NCBI GenBank assembly: GCA_030407315.1
Contig: JALQPE010002705.1
Location: 62,001-126,000 of the forward strand
Source: Asparagopsis taxiformis
Taxonomy: Eukaryota; Rhodophyta; Florideophyceae; Bonnemaisoniales; Bonnemaisoniaceae
Length of the DNA: 64,000 nucleotides
Direction: 5' to 3'
In this document: piece by piece, positions 28,582 through 40,604 of the stretch
How positions within the stretch are numbered: the stretch's first letter is position 1
How the letters are laid out: each line of letters starts with the position of its first letter
Position numbers and translations under genes: made by a program
The notes under the pieces: generated by a model
Databases searched by the model: none
What the model saw: the letters and a program-made list of their open reading frames with translations, nothing else
What the model was told of the DNA's origin: nothing

Positions 28582-29238
28582 TGTCATACCGCGGAGTGGT
28601 CTGCCCTGGTGGGGTCGTGTCGACATCCTATTGGACGACCCCGGCTCGGGAATAACCAATGGAAACAGCCTCGCTGTACCTCAGACCAGTGAGGGAGAGG
28701 GACCCATTGGGACAACTAAAGACCCCACAAGGAGCAAATTTTAACTAAGCTGACTCAGCTAACTTTACACTGTAACACTAACAGTCGGTGATCTCGCGGG
28801 CTCCCGCAGTCGCCATAATAGGGATCTAATTGGTGCATATAAGGATATTTATTCCTAACTGTCTACCTACCCTAACTGTTTACAGTAACTTAGTTTAGTA
28901 TAAAATGCCTCTGGATTAGCCAGAGTGCTTAAACTTTAGAGATAACGTAAACTCACGTGGAATTTACGACTCCACTGAACAGTGTTTGCATTGCTTTATT
29001 CTATCCTTCCAGGACGAATTAACTTTAGCTATACAGCTCGACGGGTTACGTCTTTCGCTCCATCAATACGCACTTCGTGCGTGAGCACCCCCAACCTTCA
29101 CCCGGCATTACCGGAAGACCTTTCGTGGTATACTCGCCATTGGCGGTTGACGCAAGATTCGCTTGCTCTACCACGCTACCGAGGCTCGGGACACCTGTAG
29201 GGTGGTTTTGCCGCTTTGCGGATTTTCTACCTACTACA
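28582..29238 (+). repeat. 5' LTR of the Gypsy chromovirus (657 bp)
   Basis: TGTCATACCGCGGAG to CCTACTACA. A TATAAAATG motif lies near 28900. A related minus-strand solo LTR occurs at 17493-18175. Confidence 0.9.
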
Positions 29239-29239
29239 T

Positions 29240-29252
29240 TGGTCTCTCGACC
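29240..29252 (+). promoter_or_regulatory. Gypsy primer-binding site
   Basis: TGGTCTCTCGACC starts one base after the LTR. TGG is the complement of a tRNA CCA end, so this family uses a conventional tRNA 3' end, unlike the Copia elements here. The tRNA species is not identified. Confidence 0.6.
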
Positions 29253-29351
29253 TAGAATCTTACCGTCATCTCAGCCGACCGGCGACACACCGAAACCACT
29301 CAAGAAGAGTAAACTCGTCGTTAGACGTGAGCTCATTGAACAAGAGTAGAA

Positions 29352-29924
29352 GTGATGCCATCGGACAAGTCTCCGGAACATTCTGACTTTGAGTCAGACC
29401 CCATCGGGGGAGGTTCAACCCAAGAATTCGTCACTGAGGAAGGAGTCTTCCGACTTATGCATGAACATGCAGACAAGATTCTCAATGATAAATTGAAAGA
29501 GATGCGTGATGAGATTAGCCAAGCTGTTGAGGACACCCTCGATGACCGACACGGCGATCTCGTCTCAACTCTCGTGGATAACACGATTGATTTGCTTGCA
29601 CCCAAGCTGAAAGCCATTTTCCACGAAATGGTAGATGAGAAAGAAGTAGACGTCTTCTCGGGAACGTGGAAGTCTATCCGTGTGGATTTTCTACAACGGG
29701 TTATCCGGCTTGAAAAGAAGGTCACTGACCTACAAAGGAGAAGCTACGCTAGCTCTTCTTCCGGTGATCAGCACCAAGGGCTTTGGAACCAACAAGACGG
29801 CACTGCTGAGAACAGCGTAGCTGTAGAGACCGAGAAGCTCGACAAGGTCGTGGACGTCACCAGACGTTTATCAGATCGAGTGGACTTACTCAGCGAGTCT
29901 CTCGCCCGTCCGGTACCAAGTTGA
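29352..29924 (+). CDS. Gypsy Gag, N-terminal part ending in an in-frame TGA
   Basis: 190 codons, acidic and helical (EEGVFRLMHEHADKIL, later RVIRLEKKVTDLQRRSY), probable coiled coil at residues about 110-135 and 165-185. Ends at TGA 29922-29924. The downstream Gag frame is the same frame, with no stop in between, so the two parts were probably one protein. A separate small protein upstream of Gag is the alternative. Confidence 0.6.
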   Translation: MMPSDKSPEHSDFESDPIGGGSTQEFVTEEGVFRLMHEHADKILNDKLKEMRDEISQAVEDTLDDRHGDLVSTLVDNTIDLLAPKLKAIFHEMVDEKEVDVFSGTWKSIRVDFLQRVIRLEKKVTDLQRRSYASSSSGDQHQGLWNQQDGTAENSVAVETEKLDKVVDVTRRLSDRVDLLSESLARPVPS

Positions 29925-29933
29925 AATCCCAAC

Positions 29934-31280
29934 GTGGGTGACCCATTATTTGGGTTTGGTGATACACCTTCGAATCCATTCGAAACAGAAGGACCCTTGG
30001 AACCAGGCTTAACTCCTTTAAGAGCCCGCGAACCCGCGTTCGATCGTGTAGTATCCTACCGGTATTACCGGTTACAAGACAAGTCATCATCGACAGAAGC
30101 TCCGAACGGAAAGAGTAGAAGTCTCTACAAGATAACGGAAAAGATTCGGAACTTCAATGCGTCCTTGACGCCGTTCGATGGAACGCAACCCATCGATATA
30201 CTTCGGTTCCTCGCCGAGTACCAAGATGCTTGTGACTCTTGCGGAGTATCAGAAGGACTTGTAACAAAGTTGCTACGTTATTTCCTTGAAGGAGATGCGC
30301 AACGGTTCATCGCGTCCGAATCTCGGAAAAGGAAGTTGCTAAATCAACTGCACCAGCAGATAACGTGGCCACAGGCCGTCCATGCTTTACTTTCTCGTTA
30401 TGCAATGGATACAGTTTTGGCTGACGCCTACGACGCGGTCACGCGTATTAAACAAGAACCTCACGAAGATGAGGCAGAATACGCCGACAGACTGCAAGAG
30501 GCCGCACTGTTGTGTGCTAATGTTTTCTCTGAAAGAGACCTGGTAAACTACTACCTCAAAGGGCTACGCCCGGGGGTAAAAGACACCGTGAAGGTCACCG
30601 TTGGCCGAGACGAAGATTTCCTTGCTGTGCGCAATCTGGCAAAAGGACTCGGGGATTCCCTAAGAGCCACCACAGCCGACACGGCAAAGCCCAAGATGTA
30701 CCCTAGTAGGGAGCTCGCCGAACGAAAACGCAAAGCGTTACTAGCCACCATGGCTAGAGAAGACCTCGGAACGAGGAGAGAAGCAACTACGTCGCAGACG
30801 TTACAACCACTGACTGTGGGTCCGAACGCGGAGGCACCGCCGATGGAAGTACCACCCCTCACCGAGGATCATGTGAATCTTGCCGAGTCCATGATCCCGA
30901 AGGGTGCGGTCAATTGGCGTTGCTCCGGATGCCGGCAACCCGGTCACGTGCTGTACACATGCTCTTATCTCTCCCGTTCCGTAGGAATGTATTTCGCTTT
31001 CGCAAACTATGCATACCAGCAAGAACCGGAACAAGTCATGCGCCGACAGCAACGGCAATTCGACAAGTTCAAGAAGAAGCAGGTCCCTGCAAAGACGATT
31101 ATCCAACGGCAGAAACCGTTTCCACGCATGGTCGCGTTTGCCGAGGACGACCCCGTCGATGACCAAGCCAATCCGGTTTCCGGACTTCAACGGAGTATAG
31201 GTTCGTCTCTCTCGGCAGAAACCGCAGTTGATGCCATGGCATCTTCAGATCAATCATCCGACACTTCGTCGGAAAACTAA
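29934..31280 (+). CDS. Gypsy Gag, main part with CCHC zinc knuckle
   Basis: 448 codons. Residues about 60-230 are a retrotransposon Gag domain (FNASLTPFDGTQPIDILRF, later EDEAEYADRLQEAALLC and YYLKGLRPGVKD). Residues about 328-342 carry a classic nucleocapsid knuckle CSGCRQPGHVLYTC (C-x2-C-x4-H-x4-C). The in-frame sequence back to 29925 is open. Ends TAA at 31278-31280; pol follows in another frame, so Gag-Pol expression would need a frameshift or separate initiation. Confidence 0.88.
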   Translation: MGDPLFGFGDTPSNPFETEGPLEPGLTPLRAREPAFDRVVSYRYYRLQDKSSSTEAPNGKSRSLYKITEKIRNFNASLTPFDGTQPIDILRFLAEYQDACDSCGVSEGLVTKLLRYFLEGDAQRFIASESRKRKLLNQLHQQITWPQAVHALLSRYAMDTVLADAYDAVTRIKQEPHEDEAEYADRLQEAALLCANVFSERDLVNYYLKGLRPGVKDTVKVTVGRDEDFLAVRNLAKGLGDSLRATTADTAKPKMYPSRELAERKRKALLATMAREDLGTRREATTSQTLQPLTVGPNAEAPPMEVPPLTEDHVNLAESMIPKGAVNWRCSGCRQPGHVLYTCSYLSRSVGMYFAFANYAYQQEPEQVMRRQQRQFDKFKKKQVPAKTIIQRQKPFPRMVAFAEDDPVDDQANPVSGLQRSIGSSLSAETAVDAMASSDQSSDTSSEN

Positions 31281-31294
31281 CCGGGGGGAGTGAG

Positions 31295-34200
31295 GTGTCG
31301 CGCTCCCACCAGGAGGTGGAACAGCTTAGCTGTAAAATGGACATCTCACCATCCACACCTCCACAGGGTGGAACGGAGATACCAACGCGGTTGAACCGTA
31401 CTACCCAGACACCAACAGGGGATATCCCTTATCCCCTCCCCTCTCAGCCAAAGGCTGCATGTCTTTTGAAGGCAGCCCACTACGTGGTTTTAGGTTCCAT
31501 CGGAATATCCGAGACACTTCTAACGCCTATGCGTATGGTTATAGACACAGGTTCAGGCCCTTCTGTCGTCCAAGAATCAACCTTACCCAAAGGATGGAAG
31601 ACCTATGCCGCGCAAACCGGGAATATTCCTCAACTGGCAGACGCCAATGGTAATACTCTCAGGATAACAGGAATAATCAAGCTGCTAATACAGCTAGGAC
31701 GTAAGGTTCTGGACGCAGAATTCTTTGTAGCACCTAAGCTGGCAGTACCAGTTATCCTGGGAACAAGTATCATGAACTCACATGTAGATGCAATTCGATG
31801 CCGCGCTCAGCGCATTGATGTACACGATGGTGGATCGATCGCCATCCTGCGTATGCAAAATGTGAGTAAATTGAGCAACTCTTCTTCTTGCTATGTACAT
31901 GAACCAAACCCTTCGCAGGGTACTGATCTGGACCACCAGTCAAACCGGATCCGGCTAGCAAGAGAAATCACAATTCCCCCCATGAGTCAATTAACCGCAT
32001 CGGTTGTCTGTGCTGGGGGCGGACTAAGCATCCTAGAGGCAAAGGAAAAACTATTCCACCGACAGCGGATCTCAATGTCGAATGGCATTGCTGAAATCAT
32101 TCCTCGTACAGTCTTCACTGTCATTCTCACTAATTTTGGTTCGACCGAAAGATACCTCCCGAAGGGGACGGTTTTCGGTATTGCCCGTCGAGCACCCGGC
32201 CCAGCAGATCAAAAGCTCCCTAGTGAGTTATCCTATTCCGGCTCAAACCGTATCATCAGTCTAACCAACCCGATGACGGGAACCAAGGAGAAAGAGAATC
32301 CGCAATGGTGGGAGGATGTATCCTTGGAACACCTTCAACAACCACAGTTGAAGGAGAAAATTATAGCGATGCTATCGCAGCATGAGTCCATGTGGGACGG
32401 GTCTCTTGGAGACATTAAAGCAACCGAGCATCGGATTGATATAGTCGAAGGAAGTCGACCGCGTCGACAGCAACCATACCGAATGGGGCCCTTAAGGAGG
32501 GAGCTAGCAAGTAAGGAGATCATCTCCATGCTGGAAAAAGGAGTCATCGAACCCTCGAACTCTGAATGGGCTAGCCCAGTGGTCCTGGTACCCAAGAAGG
32601 ATGGTAAATTACGCTTCTGCGTTGACTACCGACGTCTCAACGACATCACCATCTCGGATGATTATCCGTTACCCCGTATGGACGATTGCATATACCCCTT
32701 AGGAGATGGACGCGTGTTCACCACGCTTGATTGCAGCTCAGGCTATTGGCAGATACCCGTTGCGTCCGAGGATCGGGATAAGACGGCTTTCACGTCGCAT
32801 CTTGGAACGTATCGGTTTAAACGACTTCCCTTCGGGCTGAAGAATGCACCAGCCACGTTCCAACGTGCGATTGATATTATCCTAAGCAGCGTACGCTGGC
32901 AAACATGTCTCATCTATCTTGACGACGTCATCGTCTTCTCCCGTAGTGAGGAAGAACACCTCCACCAAGTGGATCAGGTACTCACACTGTTGAGAACGGC
33001 AGGGGTAACCCTCAAGCTGGCCAAGTGCCACTTCTTCGAAGCAAAGGTAGATTACCTTGGACATGTTGTCATACCAGGTAAGCTGGCGGTCGCCCAAACT
33101 GCGACGGATGCTATCGCGAAAGCAACTTTTCCAACCACCCCCACGCAAATGCGTTCCTTCCTGGGGAGCTGCGGTGTCTTCCGCCGTTTCGTCAAAGGGT
33201 ACGCGGATATCTCCCACCCCCTCAACGCGATGTTGACCAAGGACAAACTACCGAGCTTCGGTTCAATTCCTCCAACGGCGGAACAACGCCACGCGTTCGA
33301 TAAACTTAAAGAATCTCTGGTGCAACCACCGATACTGGCTCTGCCCAGGGTGGGTAAAACCTACATCGTAGATACTCAGACGCTTCTGCGTATCAGATAG
33401 GGTGTGCGCTGTTGCAACAGCAGGATGACGACGACTATCGTCCTGTAGGATATTGGTCGCGGACTTTGACCAAACCAGAACGGGGATATTCTCCGACGGA
33501 GCGCGAGTGTCTCACTGTAGTATGGGCAGTCACTACCCTTAGGCCGTACCTTGAACAAACGAAGTTCGTTGTGAGATCCGATCATAACGCGTTCGTTGGT
33601 TGATGAATATCACTGACCCGTCAGGGCGCCTGTGTCGTTGGCGACTCCGTCTGTCAGAGTTTGACTATACCATAGTCTATCGTCCTGGCAGGGTTCATCA
33701 AGTATCAGACGCGTTATCGCGTGTCGAAATGGAAGGGTTAGGCCCCCATCCAGTGGATGACGAAATACCCACGCTCTTCGCGTATGACTTTCACCAGGAA
33801 ATACCTGTTACCGAAGAGATGAACCCGTGGTTCTTTGATGTACTCATTGCGCGGACCTCCGCTCACACCCCCCTGATGGAGGAAAACCAAGCTGTCATGA
33901 CGACACATCCTCAGACAGAAGGTTCCGAACCAATCACACTCAACGAGTGGATCGAAGAGCAACGCTCTGATGACTTTTGTCAACAAGTATTGACAAGTCA
34001 GAAGTCTGACACTGTCTTCTTCGAAGATGACAAAGGTGTCTTGCGACGTAAATACACCCTTGACAATTCCCACCAAGTGGTTGTACCAAGAACACTCAGG
34101 CCCCGCCTGTTGAAGATGTGTGATCACGATGTACTCGCGGGTCACCCCGGACAAAACCGTATGTATGAGACCATGCGTCTCTCGTATGAATGGCCTGCCA

Positions 34201-35990
34201 TGGCCGCGGATATCACCGCTACGGTCGAACGTTGTCAGGCTTGCGCCAGGAACAGACTCAAGTTGCGTAGACACGCTAACACCTTGAAACTATTCCCAGC
34301 TTCAGCACCGCTGGAAGAAGTCTCTATAGACTTACTAGGCCCTCTGCCTAAAACAAAGAAGGGTAACCTTAACCTTTTAGTAATTACCTGTCGCTTCACG
34401 AAGCTTACACAGGTTGTACCATTACGCAGTATCACTGCTTACCATGTGGCTGTCGCCTTCTGCACCCACTGGGTTTTCAAGTACGGTCCCCCTAGGACGT
34501 TGCTCTCCGATAACGGACCTCAGTTTGCTTCCAAACTTTTCCAGGCTGTTTGCCTGCAACTTGGAACAAAGAACTTGTTCACAACAACTTATCACCCACA
34601 GACCAACGGTCAGGTGGAACAGTATAACCGTACGTTGTTGAACATGTTACGCAACTACGTAAATGAAAACCAGAATGACTGGGACGTGTACGCACCAGCG
34701 TTGACGTACGCGTACAATACGCACGTGCATCGCACGACAGGGACGACACCCTTTGACCTTATCCTAAGTAGACCACCACCCCCTTATTCCCTTCATCACT
34801 CAACGAGAACAAGGCAAAAACCGGACACTTTCTTGAAACAGGACTTCCTGCAACGGATTGATCAAGCAATTGAGAAGGCCGGTCAAAGGCTGCACGCCAC
34901 GCAAGCGCGTTATAAACGAGACTTTGACCGGAGAATCCGGAAGACCAAAAGACTCCTCCAGGAGGGTGACTACGTCTACCTTGACAACCCCGAGGTACGG
35001 GAACGAAACAAGTTAACGCCACTGGTGCAAGGACCTTTCAAGGTCGCGAAAGCCGGTAGGCGAACCGTTCACATAGAACGGGATGGACTCGTTGAACAAG
35101 TTAGCCATGACCGCGTGACGTATGCGCCACAACCTGAACAGGAAACACCGCACTCACGGTTAACTTCTAACGGAGCATCCGTACCTGCGGTGGGAACCGA
35201 CGATCAAACCGCCAACAAGATGCCGAGTATGGCGGAAGAGCGACTACGTCGTGATACATCAAGCCCGCCGCGCGAAACGCTTCCAGCCGGACTGCAGCCA
35301 GGCCACTCTGTAACAAAACCTTTGTCATCGCGCCCCGCGGTTGAGGGTGAACCTTTAACCGATATACAGAGTATCGGTCCGAGACGAACCGGCTTTGAGG
35401 AGGGGGCCCAGGCCGATATTCATCGTCAGGATAATGCTGCTTCACAGCCGATGTCCACTCAACTTGACCTCCCCGAGGATGAAACTCTTGACAAAATGCA
35501 GGAACCTGCTTCCCAAGACGCCAACAAGACGTTCTCCCGGCTACGCCGATCAACTCAGAAGGCACCAACCGGAACAAGCCCGACGAAGAATAGTCGCTCT
35601 CGACGACAAACAAGAATAAGCCGACCACACGGCATGGAAATATCCCAAGACGCCACTTCGGCTGAGCCGATAAACCCTACGGGTGACACGGCTAACACCG
35701 GAAGAAGGCGACGCTCGTCGAGCTAAGATGTTCCAACCGAACAGGGAGCTATCTCCCAGAACCTGGAACCACCTGAAGAACAGGAATTCGCCATAGACGA
35801 CTTGATCGACCATGTCTTCGACGACGATAATGAGGAGTGGTTCCTCGTAAGGTGGTACGGGTACCGTGACCCCACGTGGACGCAACGACACAACGTGCCG
35901 GACGAACAAATCTCCCGATACTTCCGTAAGCGGAACCGCCAAGCGGCTAAGAAAACGTCTAAAAGACGAACGGCTAAGAAGCGCCGATAA
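31295..35990 (+). pseudogene. Gypsy Pol: protease, RT, RNase H, integrase, chromodomain, with three breaks
   Basis: Protease with MVIDTGSGPSVV (about 31530). RT with FCVDYRRLND, LPFGLKNAPATFQ and the CLIYLDDVIVF active site (about 32910). RNase H starts VDTDASAY only after a frame change at about 33376 that looks like two extra bases. A second shift lies near 33590. Integrase in 33600-35726 has the H-H-C-C finger (GHPGQNRMYET, ERCQACARNR) and D,D,E in SIDLLGPLP, SDNGPQFAS and GQVEQYNRT. TAA at 35724-35726 then cuts off an in-frame chromodomain (EEWFLVRWYGYRDPTW, 35727-35990). Catalytic residues are intact, so decay is recent. Confidence 0.88.
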
Positions 35991-36322
35991 GTGAAAATAT
36001 TGGGTTGCCCCACAGCTACGCTGATTGTACGCAGAAGCGTCAAGTAGAACGGCTAGTGGTTGCAGCGTCACTGCGGGGGAGCACGAAGAGGAGGTGGTAA
36101 GGTACCACGAGAAGCACCCGGTGGGTTGGCCAAACACCAAACACCGGACTCGGTAGAAGTATGAAGCCAACTGGCCAAAGAAAAATTCCACAAAAACAAA
36201 AACATTCCAACCTTTTAATGGTAAACATGATCAAGCCGCACACGGCGCATGGATGAACGATCTAACCTGAAGACAAGACTCAAATGCGTATAAGAAGATA
36301 ACCCGGTTAGGGAAGGAAGACG

Positions 36323-37249
36323 TTAACGACGGAAGTTGTCGGAAGGACGAGGACGCTGATGCGAAGGATAGGATGGGGATGGCCTCAAGGACCGGTTGGT
36401 CGGATGCTGAGCCGTGGACCGGCGAGTGTCACTAGGACGCACACGGCCAGAATCCCTACGGGAAGTAGGCAACCGAGCCGGAGGGCGATGTCGAGACGCA
36501 GCTGGAGCTGAGGGAACCGGTGCCATCGGGGATGGAATATCCACATCGTCGGATACCGAAGGTGAATCTGCCCTGGGAGGGTCAGGCGTATCAACAAGCT
36601 GTAGCAGCGGCGTATCAACATCAACTGGCATGGAGCGCCTAGCGCGAACATTTCGACCATCATCTCGACCAGAGGGTGACCTATCCCGGCGACGTATGGA
36701 AGTCCCTCCTTGAGGTTGAAGACTGGCTGGGGTTCCCAGGGCGCTAGTCGTATCCCTTTCTCGCTCATGCGGTATACGACGCCGCGCCAAGCGCAACTCC
36801 TCCTCCAATTCCTGGACTCGTGTCTGTAGTTCGTCAAACACCTTCTGCCTCGCAGCTGCATCTTGCTCCCATCGAGAGTTCTTCTCTTCCGTTAAGCGGC
36901 GACCCGCACGTTCTGCACGATAGCGCGTTTCGGCAGCATCTCGTCGCTCGCGACTAGCCTTGTACCTAGTACCCAACGTGATACACGTCATTGCCAAGGT
37001 ATTCAACGCTCCACGAACGGGGTAACCGCTAACCCGCGGAGGAAATACCGACGAAAGTTGGCCATCACCAAGAGTCTCCGCCAATTCGCGCACCTTTGTA
37101 ACCGGGAACAGCTCCGCTGAAGTTAAAAGGGACCCAAGTATATCCGTCGACCGGCTGACGATCCACGTGATCCGATCGACGATCGGGCGATAGGGAGCTT
37201 CTGAAGGAGACGATGAGCCCTGACGGGTCCAAGACTGGCGGATGAACAC
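36323..37249 (-). pseudogene. Gypsy antisense gene, C-terminal part (coiled coil, basic tail)
   Basis: 308 codons on the strand opposite to gag-pol. Contains FPPRVSGYPVRGALNTLAM, then a charged coiled coil of about 60 residues (YKASRERRDAAETRYRAERA...), then a Ser/Pro/Arg-rich tail. It overlaps the middle part by 127 bp in another frame. Protein-like reading passes from the middle part to this one near 37240, suggesting one original gene with a frameshift. In the homologous gene at 40605-42393 the two parts share one frame. Confidence 0.6.
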
Positions 37250-38550
37250 TTGGGAGGCTCGTATGAAGCGGGCGCGACTGGCACAGTCGGGTGAGGTGAG
37301 AAGCCGGGATCACCGTGACGATATCCAGCCGGAGTAGAACGCCCAGGGCGTGGTACATGCATCTCCCGTTCGGGCTTGTACAAGTAATCCTCCAAATCTC
37401 CGTCGGAGTAACTTGCAGGCTCTTCCGCATAATAACCGTCCTCGGCGAACTCGCCATCGCGACGAAAGGGAGGAGTCTCCACCACCACCCCGTCTCGGGT
37501 AGAATACGTTGTCAGCTTAGCCGGCTTGAACGGGAGACTCGGATGCGAGTAAGGAATGATCTTCTCTGGCGACACGCCTTCAATTGAACAAGAAATCTCC
37601 TCGATACCTTCAGTGGTCTTGTAGGAAGCCTCGAGGAGGTCGACGATGACCTTCGCATCCACGCTACGCGTCCTCGGTACAACCGGTGATAACGGTACCT
37701 CATGGAAAGCCTTCCAGGTAGTGACGGCCGACGCAGCCAAGTGCTTGGTTAATACCGGAATGAATCCCCTGGTCTCCACAAGACGCGCCATCTCCAACCC
37801 AATAATGAGTTCACGCTCCAGAAGGACGTAGTCCAGAAACCGAGGTTTCACCCAAGGACGGGGATCGGCTTCAACCACACTGTGGAAATACAGCATCGCT
37901 GGTGTATCCCCAATGGGCAAGCATAAGGGAGGCGAGTTCTCGCCTTCCCAGCGGGAATCTTCAAGCGTCGCGTTCAACTCCGCTGTTGGCACAGACAAGT
38001 TCGCCGTCCTGTTGTTGATGTTGTGGTTCGCGCGATAACCGAACACTCGGTAGTCGAGTGACGACACTTGCAAGCTTGTGGACCGAGTCAGGTATCGAGT
38101 GTGTACACGCATATAACATTCCAACATACCGGTATCCGGGCGGGATGGATACGCAAACCACCTTGACCTAGTGATAGGTAAATCGGGAATACCTCCCTGG
38201 TTCGAATGAGGCTCGAGCAGCCGACGGGTCATCCGCTCAACATACAAGGCATCGCCTGGGTGAAGAAGAAAAGTGCGGTCACACTGCAAAGTGTGAGGAA
38301 CACGAAAATGCCGCATCGGCCGACAGGAAGGAAGTTGAGCATAACCTAACCAGCTGTTTGGCAGCGCATGGGGATTACGGCGTTTGACGCCTACCATAAG
38401 ACGAAGATCTCGACGCAAGTCGGTGTGGTTCTCGTTCACGAACTCCCGGAGGGGTAGACGGGCGAAGGGATAAAACTCCCAAGGAGCTCGCAAATACCTT
38501 GCAAAAGGCAACTCGTGTGAGTCGAAGACCATGAGTTCCGAAGCATTCAA
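37123..38550 (-). pseudogene. Gypsy antisense gene, middle part (conserved domain of unknown function)
   Basis: 475 codons, and the frame is open further upstream to beyond 38680 without an ATG. The block RVPHTLQCDRTFLL, then DALYVERMTRRLLE, matches QVPASIRCDLSWLR, then DAVYVDLMDAYLWK, in 40605-41689. A second block with YFHSVVEADPRPWVKPRFL matches YFTSAMQDAPAAVKERFL. I recognise no known domain. Antisense additional ORFs are known in some plant Gypsy families; I know of none with this protein. Confidence 0.6.
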
Positions 38551-39455
38551 AGGGTAAAATTCGCCCGGCGACGCCAGTCGGCGGAAGGAGCCGGTACCCT
38601 CTCTGGGGAAGAGTAAGTCGGTGCCGCCGAACTCCCCACAGGGACGGAAGATTGATATGGATCCACAAGAGGACCTCGACCCAGGCTTGTATCTTGCGGC
38701 TGTGCCGTCCCGCTTCCACCATAACCATACGCCGCTAGCGTTGAGTTGCTGGCCACAGCCCCGCGGTTAACTTCTTCAGTCGCTTGGCGATTTCGAGCAT
38801 CGATAACAAATTGCCGATTACGGCTGTACAAGTCCTCGTAGGGATTCCTAGACGCGACCGGCTCAGCCGTAGCGGGCTTCCGCGCATATGGATCCGGATA
38901 CTCCGAGGGTCGGGGAACGATGGTACGACCTGTGGTGGCAGGAGCGACGGCAGTCGCGGGGGTCGGAACAGACTGCGAAGCAGCAGGGGCATCAACAACA
39001 ATCTCTTCCGGTTCCGGCGCCTGGAGAGACGAACGGGGGGAACCCTGCTTGTCGGTTGGCGGTGAACGCGGAGTATTCCGTTGGACTTCTACTTCATCTA
39101 CCTCGGGGCGAGGATCGCTGGCAGACACAATTTCCCTTGACGGCGCCGCCGGTTGATTTGACTTGGCCTTGAGAGGCGTCCCCTTCGGCGAGGGTTCCGT
39201 GGAACGGCGAGTGGATGAAGGCTACTTAGCCTTTTCTTGAACATTCCCTGAAGAGGGCGGGACTTGAGAACCGGTAGCCGGCGGCTGTGCAGATGATGCA
39301 GGGGCTGCAGAGGCGCATGCCGAAGGTTTAGTTGACGGCGTGGCTGGAGTCGCAGTCGCACGAGACGCCTGATGGCGTGTTGTTGGTCGGCGAGAAGACG
39401 CCCGGGTTGAACGAGGTGGCATGTTGCCTTGTGGGCTGTTACCGTGTGCAGCCAT
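38547..39455 (-). pseudogene. Gypsy antisense gene, N-terminal part
   Basis: Starts MAAHGNSPQGN; the second Met (MPPRSTRASSRRP, codon at 39422) may be the true start because the TATA box lies only about 20 bp above the first. One in-frame TAG at 39222-39224 interrupts a Pro/Ala/Thr/Ser-rich region. The remainder includes DPYARKPATAEPVASRNPYE, and DPYA motifs recur in the homologous gene. Ends in TGA overlapping the middle part. Confidence 0.55.
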
Positions 39456-39472
39456 GCTGATTATCTTCCGTC

Positions 39473-39480
39473 CTTATATA
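39473..39480 (-). promoter_or_regulatory. TATA box of the Gypsy antisense gene
   Basis: TATATAAG on the minus strand, 18-25 bp upstream of the first ATG and about 50 bp upstream of the second, supporting an independent antisense transcript. Confidence 0.5.
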
Positions 39481-39931
39481 CACTCCACTGAGTTAGTGAT
39501 CGCCACTGGAGAAAACAACGGACAAGCCGTACGGTCGCAGCAGGCGTGAGCCTTTTTCTTGAAACCCGAAGGGACACCAAAAAATACGCAAAGCGGGTGT
39601 TACCCTTAACGCAAGAAAGGTCGCGTATCACGCACGCAAGCTACCGAAAGGTACGTAATTCAAATCGCCAGGCAGGCGATCGCTTCGCAATCCGGAACGG
39701 CGGGCTGGAAAACACAGCAGTGCCGGTGAAGAGGATGAAGAAACCCGAAGGGTCGTGAGTCAGATGGATCAGCGAGGCTCGGGGTGGAACCGTGTGCACG
39801 GGTAAATGTAACAGCCAATTTTTGGCGCGCAAAATTTTTACCCGGCTGGGCGGCCACGGCGGTGGAAATTATTTGGGAATTTAAAATCAGCGGATTTTTG
39901 GAATTTTAATTGTCGGGACGACAATTGGCTT

Positions 39932-39940
39932 AGGAGGGGG
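39932..39940 (+). promoter_or_regulatory. Gypsy polypurine tract
   Basis: AGGAGGGGG a few bases before the 3' LTR at 39944; the usual plus-strand primer site. Confidence 0.6.
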
Positions 39941-39943
39941 CGA

Positions 39944-40599
39944 TGTCATACCGCGGAGTGGTCTGCCCTGGTGGGGTCGTGTCGACATCCTATTGGACGA
40001 CCCCGGCTCGGGAATAACCAATGGAAACAGCCTCGCTGTACCTCAGACCAGTGAGGGAGAGGGACCCATTGGGACAACTAAAGACCCCACAAGGAGCAAA
40101 TTTTAACTAAGCTGACTCAGCTAACTTTACACTGTAACACTAACAGTCGGTGATTTCGCGGGCTCCCGCAGTCGCCATAATAGGGATCTGATTGGTGCAC
40201 ATAAGGATATTTATTCCTAACTGTCTACCTACCCTAACTGTTTACAGTAACTTAGTTTAGTATAAAATGCCTCTGGATTAGCCAGAGTGCTTAAACTTTA
40301 GAGATAACGTAAACTCACGTGGAATTTACGACTCCACTGAACAGTGTTTGCATTGCTTTATTCTATCCTTCCAGGACGAATTAACTTTAGCTATACAGCT
40401 CGACGGGTTACGTCTTTCGCTCCATCAATACGCACTTCGTGCGTGAGCACCCCCAACCTTCACCCGGCATTACCGGAAGACCTTTCGTGGTATACTCGCC
40501 ATTGGCGGTTGACGCAAGATTCGCTTGCTCTACCACGCTACCGAGGCTCGGGACACCTGTAGGGTGGTTTTGCTGCTTTGCGGATTTCTACCTACTACA
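39944..40599 (+). repeat. 3' LTR of the Gypsy chromovirus (656 bp)
   Basis: Near-identical to 28582-29238; differences seen at GATTTCGCG, CTGATTGG, GCACATAAG, TTGCTGC and one missing T near the end. Followed by the TCCCC duplication. Confidence 0.92.
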
Positions 40600-40604
40600 T
40601 CCCC

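Larger units (their letters stand above)
28582..40599 (+). mobile_element. Gypsy (Ty3) chromovirus, 12.0 kb, with antisense accessory gene
   Basis: Target duplication TCCCC at 28577-28581 and 40600-40604. LTRs 28582-29238 and 39944-40599 differ by about four substitutions and one indel by eye. Order: Gag (29352-31280), protease-RT-RNase H-integrase (31295-35726), chromodomain (35727-35990), antisense gene (36323-39455), purine tract, 3' LTR. Protease-RT-RNase H-integrase order and the C-terminal chromodomain place it in the chromovirus branch. Gag-Pol carries several breaks. Confidence 0.93.
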
